Source: Pseudoips prasinana (taxonomy: Eukaryota; Arthropoda; Insecta; Lepidoptera; Nolidae). Taken from it: a stretch of 64,000 nt of DNA. The notes under the pieces are model-generated. The model was not told where the DNA came from and ran no database searches. It saw only the letters and a list, made by a program, of their open reading frames with translations. Position 1 is the first letter of the stretch. Each line of letters starts with the position of its first letter. Of this stretch, positions 12,294-22,794 are shown piece by piece. The position numbers were made by a program, and so were the translations under genes. The DNA lies in contig OX621242.1 in the NCBI GenBank assembly GCA_951640165.1, positions 14,563,501-14,627,500 of the forward strand, in the 5' to 3' direction.

Positions 12294-12579
12294 ATATTAA
12301 GTCCATAAATCCTTTTAAATTCGGTTTAAAATATAACAACGACTTTAAAACAAGGACGTTTTTTCAAAAAAAGAAGTAATCACTATATATTTTTATATAT
12401 GTTATGCGATTTCTCCGTTGTTTTTGAACCGATTATGGTAACTAGTTTTATTATAACAAGGGCTTAAAATGACCTTTTGAATGGCCCCATTTCAGTTTTC
12501 TCCAAATTGGTTATCATAAAGAAAATTTGAAGTAAATGTTTAAAGATAAATGTCCTAGTTATTGGTTTCTCCTTAGTAT

Positions 12580-12835
12580 TGCTGTGTCGTGACAGTATAG
12601 AATATCATCACCCCACCTCATCCCGTTGGGAGCGTAGAAATCGTCCCGAGGGAATACCTACCAGAGATCGGCTGCGACTTTTTTCTGTGAACTATGACCA
12701 TCAAACTGCGATCGCCAACCCGTTTGTCAAGCGTGGCGATTATAGCTTATCCTCTCATTCTTTGGGGATGCTTTTTGGACAAAAGCCTCCCCAAAGCAGA
12801 GGACGTAATTTGACTGACATGATGATGGAACCCTA
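12580..12835 (+). repeat. Degenerate LINE 3'-UTR-like repeat with GAT tail
   Basis: Shares CCCGTTGGGAGCGTAGAAAT and AGCGTGGCGATTAT blocks with 33595-33735 and 60055-60250. It ends with a degraded CCTCCCC...GACATGATGATGG tail like the RTE ends. It is most likely a decayed RTE-related 3' end and is not a gene. Confidence 0.45.
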
Positions 12836-12999
12836 AAAAGTATCGGAAACCATTCAATTTGCATGCTGGGTCTGCGAATTCAAAATATATAATTAAAAAT
12901 TAATATCATTTCAATTTATCCTTCTAGTTATAAAGTTACCATACCCTGTGTAAACGTGTCTTTTGAGCCTTCTTTATTTATATGATCATTATGTTAGCT

Positions 13000-15900
13000 T
13001 TTTTTTTTTCTTTTTTTTTTCTCAGTGAGTGCACTGAGATGCCGATATTTATAGTTTTTTTTTTTTTTGATTCTTTAATATATAAATATTATTTAGGTGT
13101 ATTGTTACTATTAAAATAAAAACTTGTATATTTATATTATGTCTTATGATAGTGATGATGACTTTTTCTCATGTTCTTCTTCTATTGCGTCAGATGAAAA
13201 TTACTCCAGTGCTTTCAGCGATAACGAGTCACTTCAACTTCGAGATAAACTCTATGCTCATTTTTCATTTTCTTCTTCCAAAAATTTTAACGCTGTACAC
13301 ATAAATGCTCAAAGTATTCACGCTCACTACCCTGACCTTCTGTCATCTTTTGACTCTGATCTCATTCACGCCATTCTCGTATCAGAAACTTTTCTCAAAC
13401 CCGCCCTACCTTCAAAGCAATACGCTCTGCCTGGCTACAAACTGCTCCGTAATGACAGAACTGGGAAGGGGGGTGGTGGTGTTGCCATCTATCTTCGTGC
13501 GGATCTTAAACACAGGGCGGTTGATGAGTCTCCAAGTAAATATTCAAAATCTGCGGAACACATGTTTATTGAAGTTACAATTAGGCACTCAAAATTACTT
13601 CTTGGTGTTTATTATAGCCCATCGTGTCATATTGACTACTTTTCCTCTTTTGAGAATCAGCTTGAAAGTTACTCATCTCATTATGACCACATTATAATCC
13701 TTGGAGACTTCAACACTTGCCTACTGAGAGATGATGGACGGAGTCACAGACTACTCTCTCTGGTTAATTCTGTCAACATGCATATACTTCCCCTGGATGC
13801 AACACATCGCGCTCCTCACAGTTCGCCATCACTCCTAGATCTTGTCCTTGTCTCGAACCCTTCAAAAGTAGCATCTCATGGCCAATTACCAGCTTCTTTC
13901 TCATATCATGACCTTATTTATATTTCCTATAAAATTCACTGCCCTCGACGAAAGTCTCAGTTTCTTTTCCTTCGTAGCTTCAAAAACATTGTCCTGGAAC
14001 GTTTGAGGGCTGATGCGGGCAGTATCGATTGGGCTCCTATTTACGACTGTATCGACATAGACACCAAAGTCACGAAATTCACACAAATGTTATTAAACCT
14101 ATACAACACTCATGCTCCCATCAAAAAGGTGAGGATAAAACATCCACCTGCGCCCTGGCTGTCTGATGATATTAGACAAGTTATGTCAAAGCGAGATAAA
14201 GCTAAAAAGAAATATAAAAAAACCGCATCTGAAGAGAACTGGTGCATATATAAAAGGCTTCGGAATCGCTGCAGTCGTATGTGTAGAGATGCCAAAAGGC
14301 GCCACATTCACATCTCGATTAGTAACCTCGGTACAGCACAAGTATGGCATTTTCTAAAATCACTTGGTGTCGGTAAGGATCCTAATGACAATGTCAAGTC
14401 ATCGGTTGATTTAAATGCACTTAACGCACATTTTGCTAGACCCCCGGTGATACTGGATGCCAGCACCAAGTCTTCTACTTTAAATTATCTCTCTAAGATT
14501 TCTATGCCGGTATGTACTTCTTTTTCTTTTACTGCAGTTACTGAACGAGACATTAAGAAATCCATCCAATCCATTTCCACTAAAGCAGTGGGTGACGATG
14601 GTATCCAGCTCCAAATGCTTTCGCTGATCCTTGAAGAACTTGCACCCATAATCACTCACATCATAAACTTTTCTCTTGAGGCAAGTTCCTTCCCGTCATC
14701 CTGGAAAAAAGCCCTTGTCCTACCGCTTCCCAAAACCAAAAATCCATGTTCATTATCTCAATACCGTCCTATTTCTATCCTTCCAATCCTGTCCAAAATC
14801 CTCGAGAGTGTTGTTAGCCAACAACTGTCTCGTTACCTCTCCTCTCAAAGCCTACTAAGTCCATACCAATCAGGGTTCCGCTCTGGCCATAGCACCGTTA
14901 CGGCCTTAGTGAAAATTACCGATGATGTCCGACTAGCCATGGAGCGGAAATTACTCACGGTGATGGTCTTATTGGACTTCAGTAGTGCCTTCAACTCAGT
15001 TGATTTTGATATCCTCCTTGGCATCTTATCCTCCCTTAATATCTCATCTTCAGTAACTGCATGGTTTGACTCATATCTTCGAGGACGCTCGCAGTCTATA
15101 CGCTACGAAGAAGCTTCTTCTAAGTGGTGTAATCTTACTGCGGGCGTTCCTCAAGGTGGCGTACTCTCTCCTCTTCTCTTTTCTGTGTTTATTAACGCCA
15201 TAACCAAAATTGTTTCCTCCAATTTCCATCTTTACGCAGACGATTTGCAGCTTTATCGACACTTTAAAGTTGAGGATATTAGTCTGGCCATTGATGCCAT
15301 CAATAGTGATCTTGGGAACATTAGTGATTGGGCGAAATCTTTTGGACTCTTGGTTAACCCCACTAAATCACAAGCAATCATTATTGGTGGCAGGCATATG
15401 TTTAGTTTGATACCTAACAACTTTATTCCACCAGTTCTTTATGACAACGTCCCCATACTTTATGCGACACATGTTAAAAATCTTGGTGTAATAATTGACA
15501 GCAACTTATCATGGAGCACCCACGTTGCGGAAGTGAGCAGAAGGGTATACTGCTCGTTTCAGTCTCTTAAACGATTACAGAAATTCTTACCCTTCCATAC
15601 TAAAGTATCCTTAGCACAGTCACTCTTAATTCCTCTTCTAGACTATGCTGATGTCTGTTTTCTGGATGCGAATGAAGACCTTCTTAACAAGCTCGAACGT
15701 CTGCAGAATTTGTGCATTCGCTTCATTTTCGGCCTCCGTAAGTACGACCATGTGTCGGAGTTTCGGAGGCGGTTGAAGTGGCTGCCAATACGGCAACGTC
15801 GAGATTGTCACATTCTTTCCCTACTCTTCTCAATCCTTCATAACTTTAATTCTCCTGTCTATCTTCGTGAACGCTTTGAGTATTTAGTCCCTCGAGGTAA

Positions 15901-16420
15901 ACTCTGTCGCACAGCCACGTCCTTTCTACTTCGTATGCCTTCTCACACTTCCAGCCGTTATGATGGCTCTTTTACAATACGTGCCGTTCGACTATGGAAC
16001 TCTCTTCCACACTCTGTTCTTTCTAGCTCATCTTTAGAGGTATTTAGAAGAAGAACAAGGGAACACTTTTTGTCACAATCACTGTAATATAATAATATGT
16101 ATTAGTATATTTAGGAGTTTTATATATATATATATATATGTAGTATGTATAGTATGTAATTTGTTTGTATTATTAGTATGTATTAGTATGTATATATATC
16201 TATTTCTACCAGTTGGTAGTAGCAATTAGCATCACTTAATTTTATTTTTCTTTTGATGTTGTACACTGTTTTTACCCTTCTTCTACAAATCTCCCTCTGT
16301 CAGTGGTTTGCTGGAAGAAAACTCATCAATGAGTTAAGCTCGCCCTTGTACATTAATTTAAAAATACACATGTATAAAATGTTTATTTTCTGTGTACAAT
16401 AAAGAATAAGAATAAGTAGT
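13000..16420 (+). mobile_element. LINE-2: near-full-length CR1/Jockey-superfamily LINE
   Basis: About 3.4 kb. T-rich runs and a short AT-rich leader (with a TCAGTGAGTGCACTGA palindrome at 13022-13037) precede one intact ORF. A 3' UTR of about 330 bp with TA repeats follows and ends at ACAATAAAGAATAAGAATAA near 16415, like a LINE tail of short A-rich repeats. A broken second copy of the same family lies at 61790-63065 and shares the C-terminus and the CTACCAGTTGGTAGTAG 3'-UTR block. The 5' end is uncertain. Confidence 0.8.
13139..16087 (+). CDS. LINE-2 endonuclease/reverse transcriptase, intact
   Basis: About 982 aa from the ATG at 13139. The frame is open to a TTG at 13124, but no upstream ATG exists. 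The first 45 residues are Ser/Asp-rich. The endonuclease follows: NAVHINAQSI with Asn near 56, SETFL with Glu near 83, GGGVAIYLR, LGDFNTC near 189, and LLDLVLVS then SYHDLIYI to about 258. The reverse transcriptase is in the second half: GDDGIQLQML, YRPISILPILSKILE, SGFRSGHSTVTAL, VLLDFSSAFNSVD, AGVPQGGVLSPLLFSVFI and catalytic YADD at about residues 699-702 (15233-15244). The C-terminal block has VKNLGVIID, the thumb-like region and VRLWNSLPHSV near the end. There are no internal stops. Motif style fits the CR1/L2/Jockey group; the precise clade is not resolved. Confidence 0.93.
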   Translation: MSYDSDDDFFSCSSSIASDENYSSAFSDNESLQLRDKLYAHFSFSSSKNFNAVHINAQSIHAHYPDLLSSFDSDLIHAILVSETFLKPALPSKQYALPGYKLLRNDRTGKGGGGVAIYLRADLKHRAVDESPSKYSKSAEHMFIEVTIRHSKLLLGVYYSPSCHIDYFSSFENQLESYSSHYDHIIILGDFNTCLLRDDGRSHRLLSLVNSVNMHILPLDATHRAPHSSPSLLDLVLVSNPSKVASHGQLPASFSYHDLIYISYKIHCPRRKSQFLFLRSFKNIVLERLRADAGSIDWAPIYDCIDIDTKVTKFTQMLLNLYNTHAPIKKVRIKHPPAPWLSDDIRQVMSKRDKAKKKYKKTASEENWCIYKRLRNRCSRMCRDAKRRHIHISISNLGTAQVWHFLKSLGVGKDPNDNVKSSVDLNALNAHFARPPVILDASTKSSTLNYLSKISMPVCTSFSFTAVTERDIKKSIQSISTKAVGDDGIQLQMLSLILEELAPIITHIINFSLEASSFPSSWKKALVLPLPKTKNPCSLSQYRPISILPILSKILESVVSQQLSRYLSSQSLLSPYQSGFRSGHSTVTALVKITDDVRLAMERKLLTVMVLLDFSSAFNSVDFDILLGILSSLNISSSVTAWFDSYLRGRSQSIRYEEASSKWCNLTAGVPQGGVLSPLLFSVFINAITKIVSSNFHLYADDLQLYRHFKVEDISLAIDAINSDLGNISDWAKSFGLLVNPTKSQAIIIGGRHMFSLIPNNFIPPVLYDNVPILYATHVKNLGVIIDSNLSWSTHVAEVSRRVYCSFQSLKRLQKFLPFHTKVSLAQSLLIPLLDYADVCFLDANEDLLNKLERLQNLCIRFIFGLRKYDHVSEFRRRLKWLPIRQRRDCHILSLLFSILHNFNSPVYLRERFEYLVPRGKLCRTATSFLLRMPSHTSSRYDGSFTIRAVRLWNSLPHSVLSSSSLEVFRRRTREHFLSQSL

Positions 16421-16594
16421 TCTATTTTTTAAACGGTTTTATTTAGCTTACCGTGTTTGTTTCATTCTTTTTTCTTTCTTGGGTCAAATTTAGTAACTGA
16501 AATTTGACCCCCTTCCTGTTGACCGATTGATCTGAAATTTGGTACACGCTTCTGGTTCTGGTGACAATACAATTAAATAAATTCTGTTTCATTG

Positions 16595-18235
16595 TAAATC
16601 CAATATGGCCGCCGCTACAAAATGGCGGATAACTTAGGTTTTATTAATCCCATCAATATGGATAACAAATGAAAGGGCTCAACAAGTAGAATACAATTTA
16701 CTATACAAAATTGAAATCCAAGATGGCCGCCGCTACAAAATGGCGGATAACTTAGGTTTTATTAATCCCATCAATATGGGTATCAAATGAAAGGGCTCAA
16801 CAAGTAGAATACAATGTACTATACAAAATTGAAATCCAAGATGGCCGCCGCTACAAAATGGCGGATAACCTAGGTTTTATTGGCGGATAACCTAGGTTTT
16901 ATCAATCTCAACAATACGGGTATCAAATGAAAGGGCTCAACAAGTAGAATACAATGTGCTATCAATACAATTAAATCAATTCTGTTTCATTGTAAATCCA
17001 ATATGGCCGCCGCTACAAAATGGCCGATAACTTAGGTTTTTTTAATACCATCAATATGGGTATCAAATAAAAGGGCTCAACAAGTAGAATACAATGTACT
17101 TTATAAAATTGAAATCCAAGATGGCCGTCGCTACAAAATGGCGGATAACTTAGGTTTTATTAATCCCATCAATATAGGTATCAAATAGAAGGGCTCAACA
17201 AGTAGAATACAATGTACTATACAACATTGAAATCCAAGATGGCCGCCGCTACAAAATGGCGGATAACCTAGGTTTTATCAACCCAACAATATGGGTATCA
17301 AATGGAAGGGCTCAACAAGTAGAATATAATGTACAATACAAAATTGAAATCCAAGATGGCAGCCTCTACAAAATGGCAGATAACCTAGGTTTTAATGGCG
17401 GATAACCTAGGTTTTATCAATCTCAACAATACGGGTATCAAATGAAAGGGCTCAACAAGTAGAATACAATGTGCTATCAATACAATTAAATCAATTCTGT
17501 TTCGTTTTAAATCCAATATGGCCGCCGCTACAAAATGGCGGATAACTTAGGTTTTATTAATACCATCAATATGGGTATCAAATGAAAGGGCTCAACAAGT
17601 AGAATACAATGTACTTTATAAAATTGAAATCCAAGATGGCCGCCGCTACAAAATGGCGGATAACTTAGGTTTTATTAATCCCATCAATATGGGTATCAAA
17701 TGAAAGGGCTCAACCAGTAGAATACAATGTACTTTACAAAATTGAAATCCAAGATGGCCGCCGCTAAAAAATGGCGGATAACCTAGGTTTTATCAACCCA
17801 ACAATATAAGTATCAAATGGAAGGGCTCAACGAGTAGAATATAATGTACAATACAAAATTGAAATCCAAGATGGCAGCCTCTACAAAATGGCAGATAACC
17901 TAGGTTTTAATGGTTGTATTGATAGCATTGCTTGGATTCTGTTTCATTGTAAATCCAATATGGCCGCCGCTACAAAATGGCGGATAACTTAGGTTTTATT
18001 AATACCATCAATATGGGTATCAAATGAAAGGGCTCAACAAGTAGAATAGAATGCACTATACAAAATTGAAATCCAAGATTTCAATTTTGTATAGTACATT
18101 CCACCAGCCTCTACAAAATGGCAGATAACCTAGGTTTAAATGGCGGATAACCTAGGTTTTATCAATCCCAACAATACGGGTATCAAATGAAAGGGCTCAA
18201 CAAGTAGAATACAGTACACTATACAACCTCAAAAT
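16595..18235 (+). repeat. About 118-bp satellite array with higher-order pattern
   Basis: About 13 tandem units. Each carries a GATGGCCGCCGCTACAAAAT core, a GGCGGATAACTTAGG block and a TCAAATGAAAGGGCTCAAC block. Core start positions near 16604, 16722, 16841, 17003, 17121, 17239, 17357, 17518, 17636, 17754 and 17871 give spacings of 117-119 bp, with longer units of about 161 bp at regular intervals. This makes a higher-order period of three to four monomers (17003 to 17518 is 515 bp). The long units repeat a GGCGGATAACCTAGG half-unit. A foldback lies at 18055-18095. It is non-coding. Confidence 0.9.
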
Positions 18236-18271
18236 TTTAAGATGGGCCCTGCCACAAACTCAATATCTTCG

Positions 18272-18613
18272 AACTCAGATGTATGCAACAGATGTACCTT
18301 CCGTTCGAATTGATTTCGCAAGAGACGGCGTTCATCTTAGAAAGCCATACAGTTTCCAGCTAAGTACAATTACGGGGCGGCTGAAAGAAGAACGTTCCCT
18401 TTAATACTATCATGGGCTTCTACAATACATGAAATGCAGGTCAGCACTTTGGATCACGCCGTCGTATATTTAGATGCGAAACTGTTTGAAGAAGGTCAAG
18501 CCTACGTGGTTCTTAGTAGAGTAAGATCTTTGCAGGGACTACGTATAGAGGAGTTGGACTGCAATAAACTAACGGGCAAGAAACCTTGCAATAACGAGGC
18601 ACTACCTAAATGA
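18272..18613 (+). pseudogene. Helitron-type Pif1 helicase C-terminus, frameshifted
   Basis: Two overlapping frames, joined conceptually near 18387-18405, read as the end of a Pif1-like helicase. The first gives VPSVRIDFARDGVHLRK. The second gives TFPLILSWASTIHEMQ, then STLDHAVVYLD, GQAYVVLSRVRSLQGL and a stop at 18611-18613. WASTIH.MQ and GQAYV.LSRVRSL are signature motifs of Helitron Rep-helicases. The usual Gly after MQ is Val here. The Walker A region and the Rep domain are absent. The break shows that this copy is dead. In intact relatives the protein unwinds DNA for rolling-circle transposition. Confidence 0.8.
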
Positions 18614-18637
18614 ATTAAACAGAATGCGAAACAAAAA

Positions 18638-19390
18638 CTAGAAAATAAAAATTGGTAAAAAACGTTTTAAGTTAAACGGTTTTATGTTAAACATACATTG
18701 TAATGTTTAAGAATGTACTAAAAGCTTAGAAATAATAAAATAGATACAGTCGTGGTCATTATAAACATATGCATAGACTAAAATAAAATAAAACCGTGGG
18801 GCACGTCAATTGTCTACAATCGTTGAAAATATTCATTTTGTAGTGTCACGCGATAATATGGCAGTTGTTCAACCGACAACGATGGACGAATGGCAAGTAG
18901 GGCTAGAATGTGGAAACAAGCTAGCGAGCTCGACTATAAGCGAGTTTTAGGGTTTCATAGTGTTGAGCGAGTGTTTACTTTAATCATAAGTTTTGTCGAT
19001 TAAAGACAAACTACGAGTAGTGAAGCGATTCCTCGCCAGCCTAGCAGTGTGAATAATTTGAAATATCTCTTTTGTTTACATGGAATGTATATCTATCGGA
19101 ATTTCAATGAGCACGAAAATAGTAAGTAATTTTCTCACCGTCGTCGGTGGGCCAACTGCCTAGCGACGAATTAAACGATTCTTCTATCGCACGTTTTAAT
19201 CGATAGTTATAGACAATTGACATGCCCCATGGTTTTATTTTAGTCTAGTTTATGCATATGTTTATAATGCCCATGACTGTATCTATTTTATTATTTCTTA
19301 GCTTTTAGTACATTCTTAAACATTACAATGTATGTTTAACATAAAACCGTTTAACTTAAAAAGTTTTTTTACCAATTTTTATTACTCTAG
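18638..19390. repeat. Inverted arms of about 190 bp flanking about 375 bp
   Basis: The left arm (18638-18822) and right arm (19199-19390) are imperfect reverse complements, about 90% identical by eye. They share AAAAATTGGTAAAAAA, GTTAAACGGTTTTATGTTAA, AATAAAATAGATACAGTC and GTCAATTGTCTA. The left arm begins with CTAG directly after the helicase remnant, and the right arm ends with CTAG. The spacer (18823-19198) is unique and non-coding. It could be a DNA transposon with long terminal inverted repeats, or an inverted duplication of the Helitron 3' flank. Confidence 0.8.
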
Positions 19391-19935
19391 ATAGGTTTGT
19401 ATGGGAACTTCATACATGTTCTAAAAGTAATTCGGTCAAATGACAAATTGTTCGCCCATTAAAAAAATCCAACGACAATATGACATCGTATGAAATTATT
19501 CCATAGCCTCTACACAACGTTCTCCACACATTAATTACATAAGGCTTAGATAGGGTATACGATATTCCTAGATACCTTGCTATATCTAACGTAGCATAAA
19601 TTGAAACACACAAATGCAATTTTCTATGCGCACGTTGTGAAGGTATTATGCAAATATGATGAGCCCGTGCAACGGATGGTCCGTATTATCCACTCTTTAT
19701 ACTCACTCCAAGACTATTCATATGCAACATTATATTACGAAACTGTCTTAATTCTTTCTATCTATCTATTTCTTTAATCTTAACACTAGACAAATATTTG
19801 TTATCATTCGTCTGTATATATTTACAAAATAAGGAAATAAAACGTTAGAAACATTTATTTCCTTGTCTATTTTACATAGTTTGGCCTAGATGGCGCTGTC
19901 TTATATGTCGTGGATGTTTATTTTTTTAACCTACG
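19391..19935. other. No recognised feature
   Basis: AT-rich sequence without supported genes. A minus-strand open frame of 69 codons has no recognisable motif. Confidence 0.4.
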
Positions 19936-19938
19936 TAT

Positions 19939-20199
19939 TAATAATAATAATAACATCCTGGGACATTATTTGCACATGGCCATCCGATCCCAAACTAAGC
20001 TGAGCTTGAACTATGGAAACCAGGTAACTGATATACTACTTTTCTTTTGTAAATACATACTTATATAGATAATTATAACACCCAGACTCAGGACAAACAG
20101 ACATGTTGATGATCATCTATAACTTTTCTGGGTGGGAATCGAACACACGACATCCGGCGTGAAAAACAAGCATTTGCCAACCACGCCAACAGGCCCGTT
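19939..20199 (-). mobile_element. SINE2, full-length
   Basis: The minus-strand tRNA-like head reads CGGGCCTGTTGGCGTGGTTG, with a B-box-like GTTCGATTCC degraded to GTTCGATTCCC/CAC. The body has CATGTCTGTTTGTCCTGAGT and a tail with GCTTAGTTTGGGATCGGATG. AAT repeats mark the 3' end at the plus-strand left edge. A better preserved sister is at 33188-33456. Confidence 0.8.
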
Positions 20200-20735
20200 A
20201 TGAATTGTAAGATATTGCTGGCGATTTTATGTAATATCACCTAAACTCATTTAAATATTATTGCATCTCTTTCTAACATCGTTGGTGTGAAAAGGACATG
20301 GCATCTTTAGTTGTGTTAATTTAGTTTTGGCGCGATATACTGAGTAAAAATAAGTGACACCTGCCGACTTAATTATGCGTCCGGTGCGCGTCTAGCCATT
20401 AAATAAATTTGAATAAGAAGTATCTATCCTGAAATAACAATCAAAGTTGTTGTGATTATTCTGACAACTTCCTACAACTTACGGCATATATAAATGTATT
20501 GATTTATCTTAAACAGTAAAAGTAAGACAGAATAGCCAGCATCGACTGTTAGATATAAATGTGAGACAGGTTATACCAACAGTTACATTAAATGAGGAAA
20601 TTTTAGATTTAGTTCCGTCGACCGTATTTCTGGGATTGACACTAGACGCAAAATTGCAATAGACTCCTCAGATGGAAAAGCTAGAAGCTAAATTGAGTTC
20701 GGCTTCCTATGCCGTTTGGAAAATAAGACAATTAT

Positions 20736-20996
20736 AATAATAATAATAATATCTATCTAGGAACAATGTCACACAGATCATCCTAGCCCCAAACTAAGCA
20801 AAGCTTGTACTACGGGTACCAGGCGACGATATACATACTTATATAGATAGATAAATACTTATATACATAGAAAACATCCATGACTCAGAAACAAATATTC
20901 GTGCTCATCACACAAATGTTTGCACTTACCGGGATTCGAACCCAGGACCACCAGCTTCGTAGGCAGAAGCACTACCAACTGGGCTACGGTGACCGT
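20736..20996 (-). mobile_element. SINE1 inserted in LINE-J copy C
   Basis: Complete on the minus strand: head GGTCACCGTAGCCCAGTTGG, B-box GGTTCGAATCC, tail with GCTTAGTTTGGGGCTAGGAT and ATT repeats. It sits between CAATT and GTCAGATGAAC of the LINE-J coding remnant, so it post-dates copy C. Confidence 0.9.
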
Positions 20997-21153
20997 CAGA
21001 TGAACAAACTGCTAGATTGGTATATTTCACGTACTTCCATAGTATTATGTCCTATGGCATTCTGCTGTGGGGTTCGGCAGCTGACATAAGTACTATTACA
21101 TTATACAAAAAAGAGCAGTCAGAGCCATTTATGGATTAGGTAGTCGCGAATCT

Positions 21154-21540
21154 TTGCGAACTTTGTTTAAAGAAGTAAATATACTAACGATGCCATCTGA
21201 GTATATATATCAGAATATATTGTATGTTAGAAAAAATATTAATAACTATAGAAAAAAAAGTGAACTGCATAACATTAATACTAGGAATGAAGACAAACTT
21301 GCAATACCAGGCTTTAGAGTCAGCAAAACGAATAAATCATTTTTAGGAAATTGTATTAGGTTTTATAACAAGCTTCCCACTCATATTACTGATCTGCCTG
21401 ACACAAGTTTCAAGACACATATTAAACGTGTACTTATGGCTAGGGGTTATTATACCACTAAAGAGTACATCGATGACAAAGACGCCTGGCGCTCACCACC
21501 TACCTGCACATTGCTCGCTGGAGATCTTGTAGCCATATAG
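21154..21540 (+). pseudogene. LINE-J RT C-terminal fragment (copy C)
   Basis: 128 codons equivalent to the end of the LINE-J protein in copy A: RNLFKEINILTVPSEYIYQN there versus RTLFKEVNILTMPSEYIYQN here, through FLGNCIRFYNKLPT to LLAGDLVAI and a stop. No catalytic residues remain. The upstream portion (20997-21150) is in a different frame. It is non-functional. Confidence 0.85.
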
Positions 21541-21674
21541 ACATGACTAATTTGTTGATTTATGTGAACTATCTGTGACTATCTGTAATATGATTGTTAA
21601 GATATACGTAATTTAAATTTATTGACTCTGTCTCAAAATGAATAATGTTATTGTTTCGGTGTTTTTCTTTTGTT

Positions 21675-22205
21675 TAAAAGCACAAGTCCGATCCTGCATG
21701 GAGTATTGTAGCCACCTTTGGGATGGCTCAGCTAAATATCAGCTTGCTGCGCTTGACTCGGTGGAACGCAGGGCTAAGAGGCTCATTGGTGACGTAAAAC
21801 TGATGGATGCCAAGCTACATAGCTTGGCTCATCGTCGTAAGGTTGCCTGCTTGTCGGTCTTCTACAGATTGTACTTCGGTGAGTGTGCCCAAGAACTCCA
21901 CGACCTCATCCCACCGGCCCCCTTCTACCATCGGACATCCAGACGCACTGCATCTTACCATCCTTACCTTGTAGCTATTCCACCAATTCGCACTAAGCGT
22001 TTCCAAACGTCTTTTATAATGCGCACAGCAAAAGAGTGGAACTCACTGCCTGCGTCGGTGTTTCCAAAAGCTTAAAACCCTAATCTCTTCAAAGTTAGAG
22101 TGAACAGGCTCCTTCTGGGTAAGCTCGCTCCATCGTAGACTTTGTCTTTGTCATCTCTGACATAGACTAGAGTCAAGAGCAAACCCATAACAAATAAAAT
22201 AAAAA
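21675..22205 (+). pseudogene. LINE-K C-terminal fragment nested in LINE-J copy C
   Basis: Encodes RSCMEYCSHLWDGSAKYQLAA, VERRAKRLIGD, HRRKVACLSVFYRLYFGECA and RTAKEWNSLPASVFP. This is the post-RT C-terminal region of a Jockey/CR1-type LINE distinct from LINE-J and LINE-2. An early stop follows ASVFPKA, then a short 3' UTR ends in an A-rich AAATAAAATAAAAAAAATAA tail at about 22205. The open frame that starts at 21638 is chimeric: its first 12 or so codons are LINE-J 3' UTR. A TGTTT motif at both borders could be a short target duplication. Confidence 0.8.
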
Positions 22206-22794
22206 AAATAAATAAATGTTTCCTAAATATAATCTAAATTAATATTCATTCAGACAACCGATCGAGCAGATATTGTGTTTGCCTACTAAATAATTACTTT
22301 AAGTGGACCAAATCCCGTGTACATGCCCGCTTGAGTATGTTTCGCCGGACCGTCTCAACTGGATGAACCTGCTGAGTTTGTTTCGCTGGGTCTTCTCAGT
22401 TGGGGCGCATTGGATCCGGTGGCAGCATTAAAGCGCGACCGTTGTTTTAAACAAAAGGTCCGTTATAATAATAAAACTGAATTCATACCTTAATATAGAC
22501 AGAACCATTCAGACAATATGTGTTAAAATATAAATTTCAATAATTAAACCTAAACATAATCTCCTTGACAATAACTTAATACAAGCTAGCTAAATATCAC
22601 TACCATTATATAATAAATTGTATAAATGTTTTAACATTCCGTGTACCTAAATATTTGTAATAAGTAACTAGAAATAATAACTGCATTACTACAAACATGT
22701 TCATTCTGACTATTTACAAGCGCTTTTTTAAAGTCTACGTGAATAAAAACCTTTTTTATTTTATTTAAAACATGGATGTATAATATATAATATT

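Larger units (their letters stand above)
16430..18640 (+). mobile_element. Helitron relic with internal satellite
   Basis: A composite starting near the AAACGGTTTTATTTAGC motif. It contains about 1.7 kb of tandem repeats and ends with a degraded Pif1-type helicase C-terminus. The same AAACGGTTTTAT string recurs just after the helicase stop (inside the 18638 arm), hinting at element-end motifs. A CTAG follows the helicase at 18638, but the next base is A rather than T, so a clean Helitron terminus is not shown. Helitron assignment rests on the helicase peptide. Confidence 0.6.
20545..22780 (+). mobile_element. LINE-J copy C, with two nested insertions
   Basis: A 5'-truncated LINE-J copy matching LINE-J A (55017-57425) from the RT C-terminal region to the 3' tail. 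It is interrupted by SINE1 at 20736-20996 and by a second LINE tail at about 21675-22205. The pieces 20545-20735, 20997-21674 and 22206-22780 rejoin collinearly with copy A. The 3' UTR keeps CGATCGAGCA, GCCGGACCGTCTCAACT and the terminal GAATAAAAACCTTTTTTATT. The coding part is broken by stops. Confidence 0.85.

Noticed and set aside
16595..18235. CRISPR array
   Set aside because: Repeats are 118 bp, contiguous and without unique spacers, in a eukaryotic context. It is a satellite array.
21638..22075. 145-codon open frame as one protein
   Set aside because: The first codons are LINE-J 3' UTR and the rest is LINE-K; it is a junction artefact.
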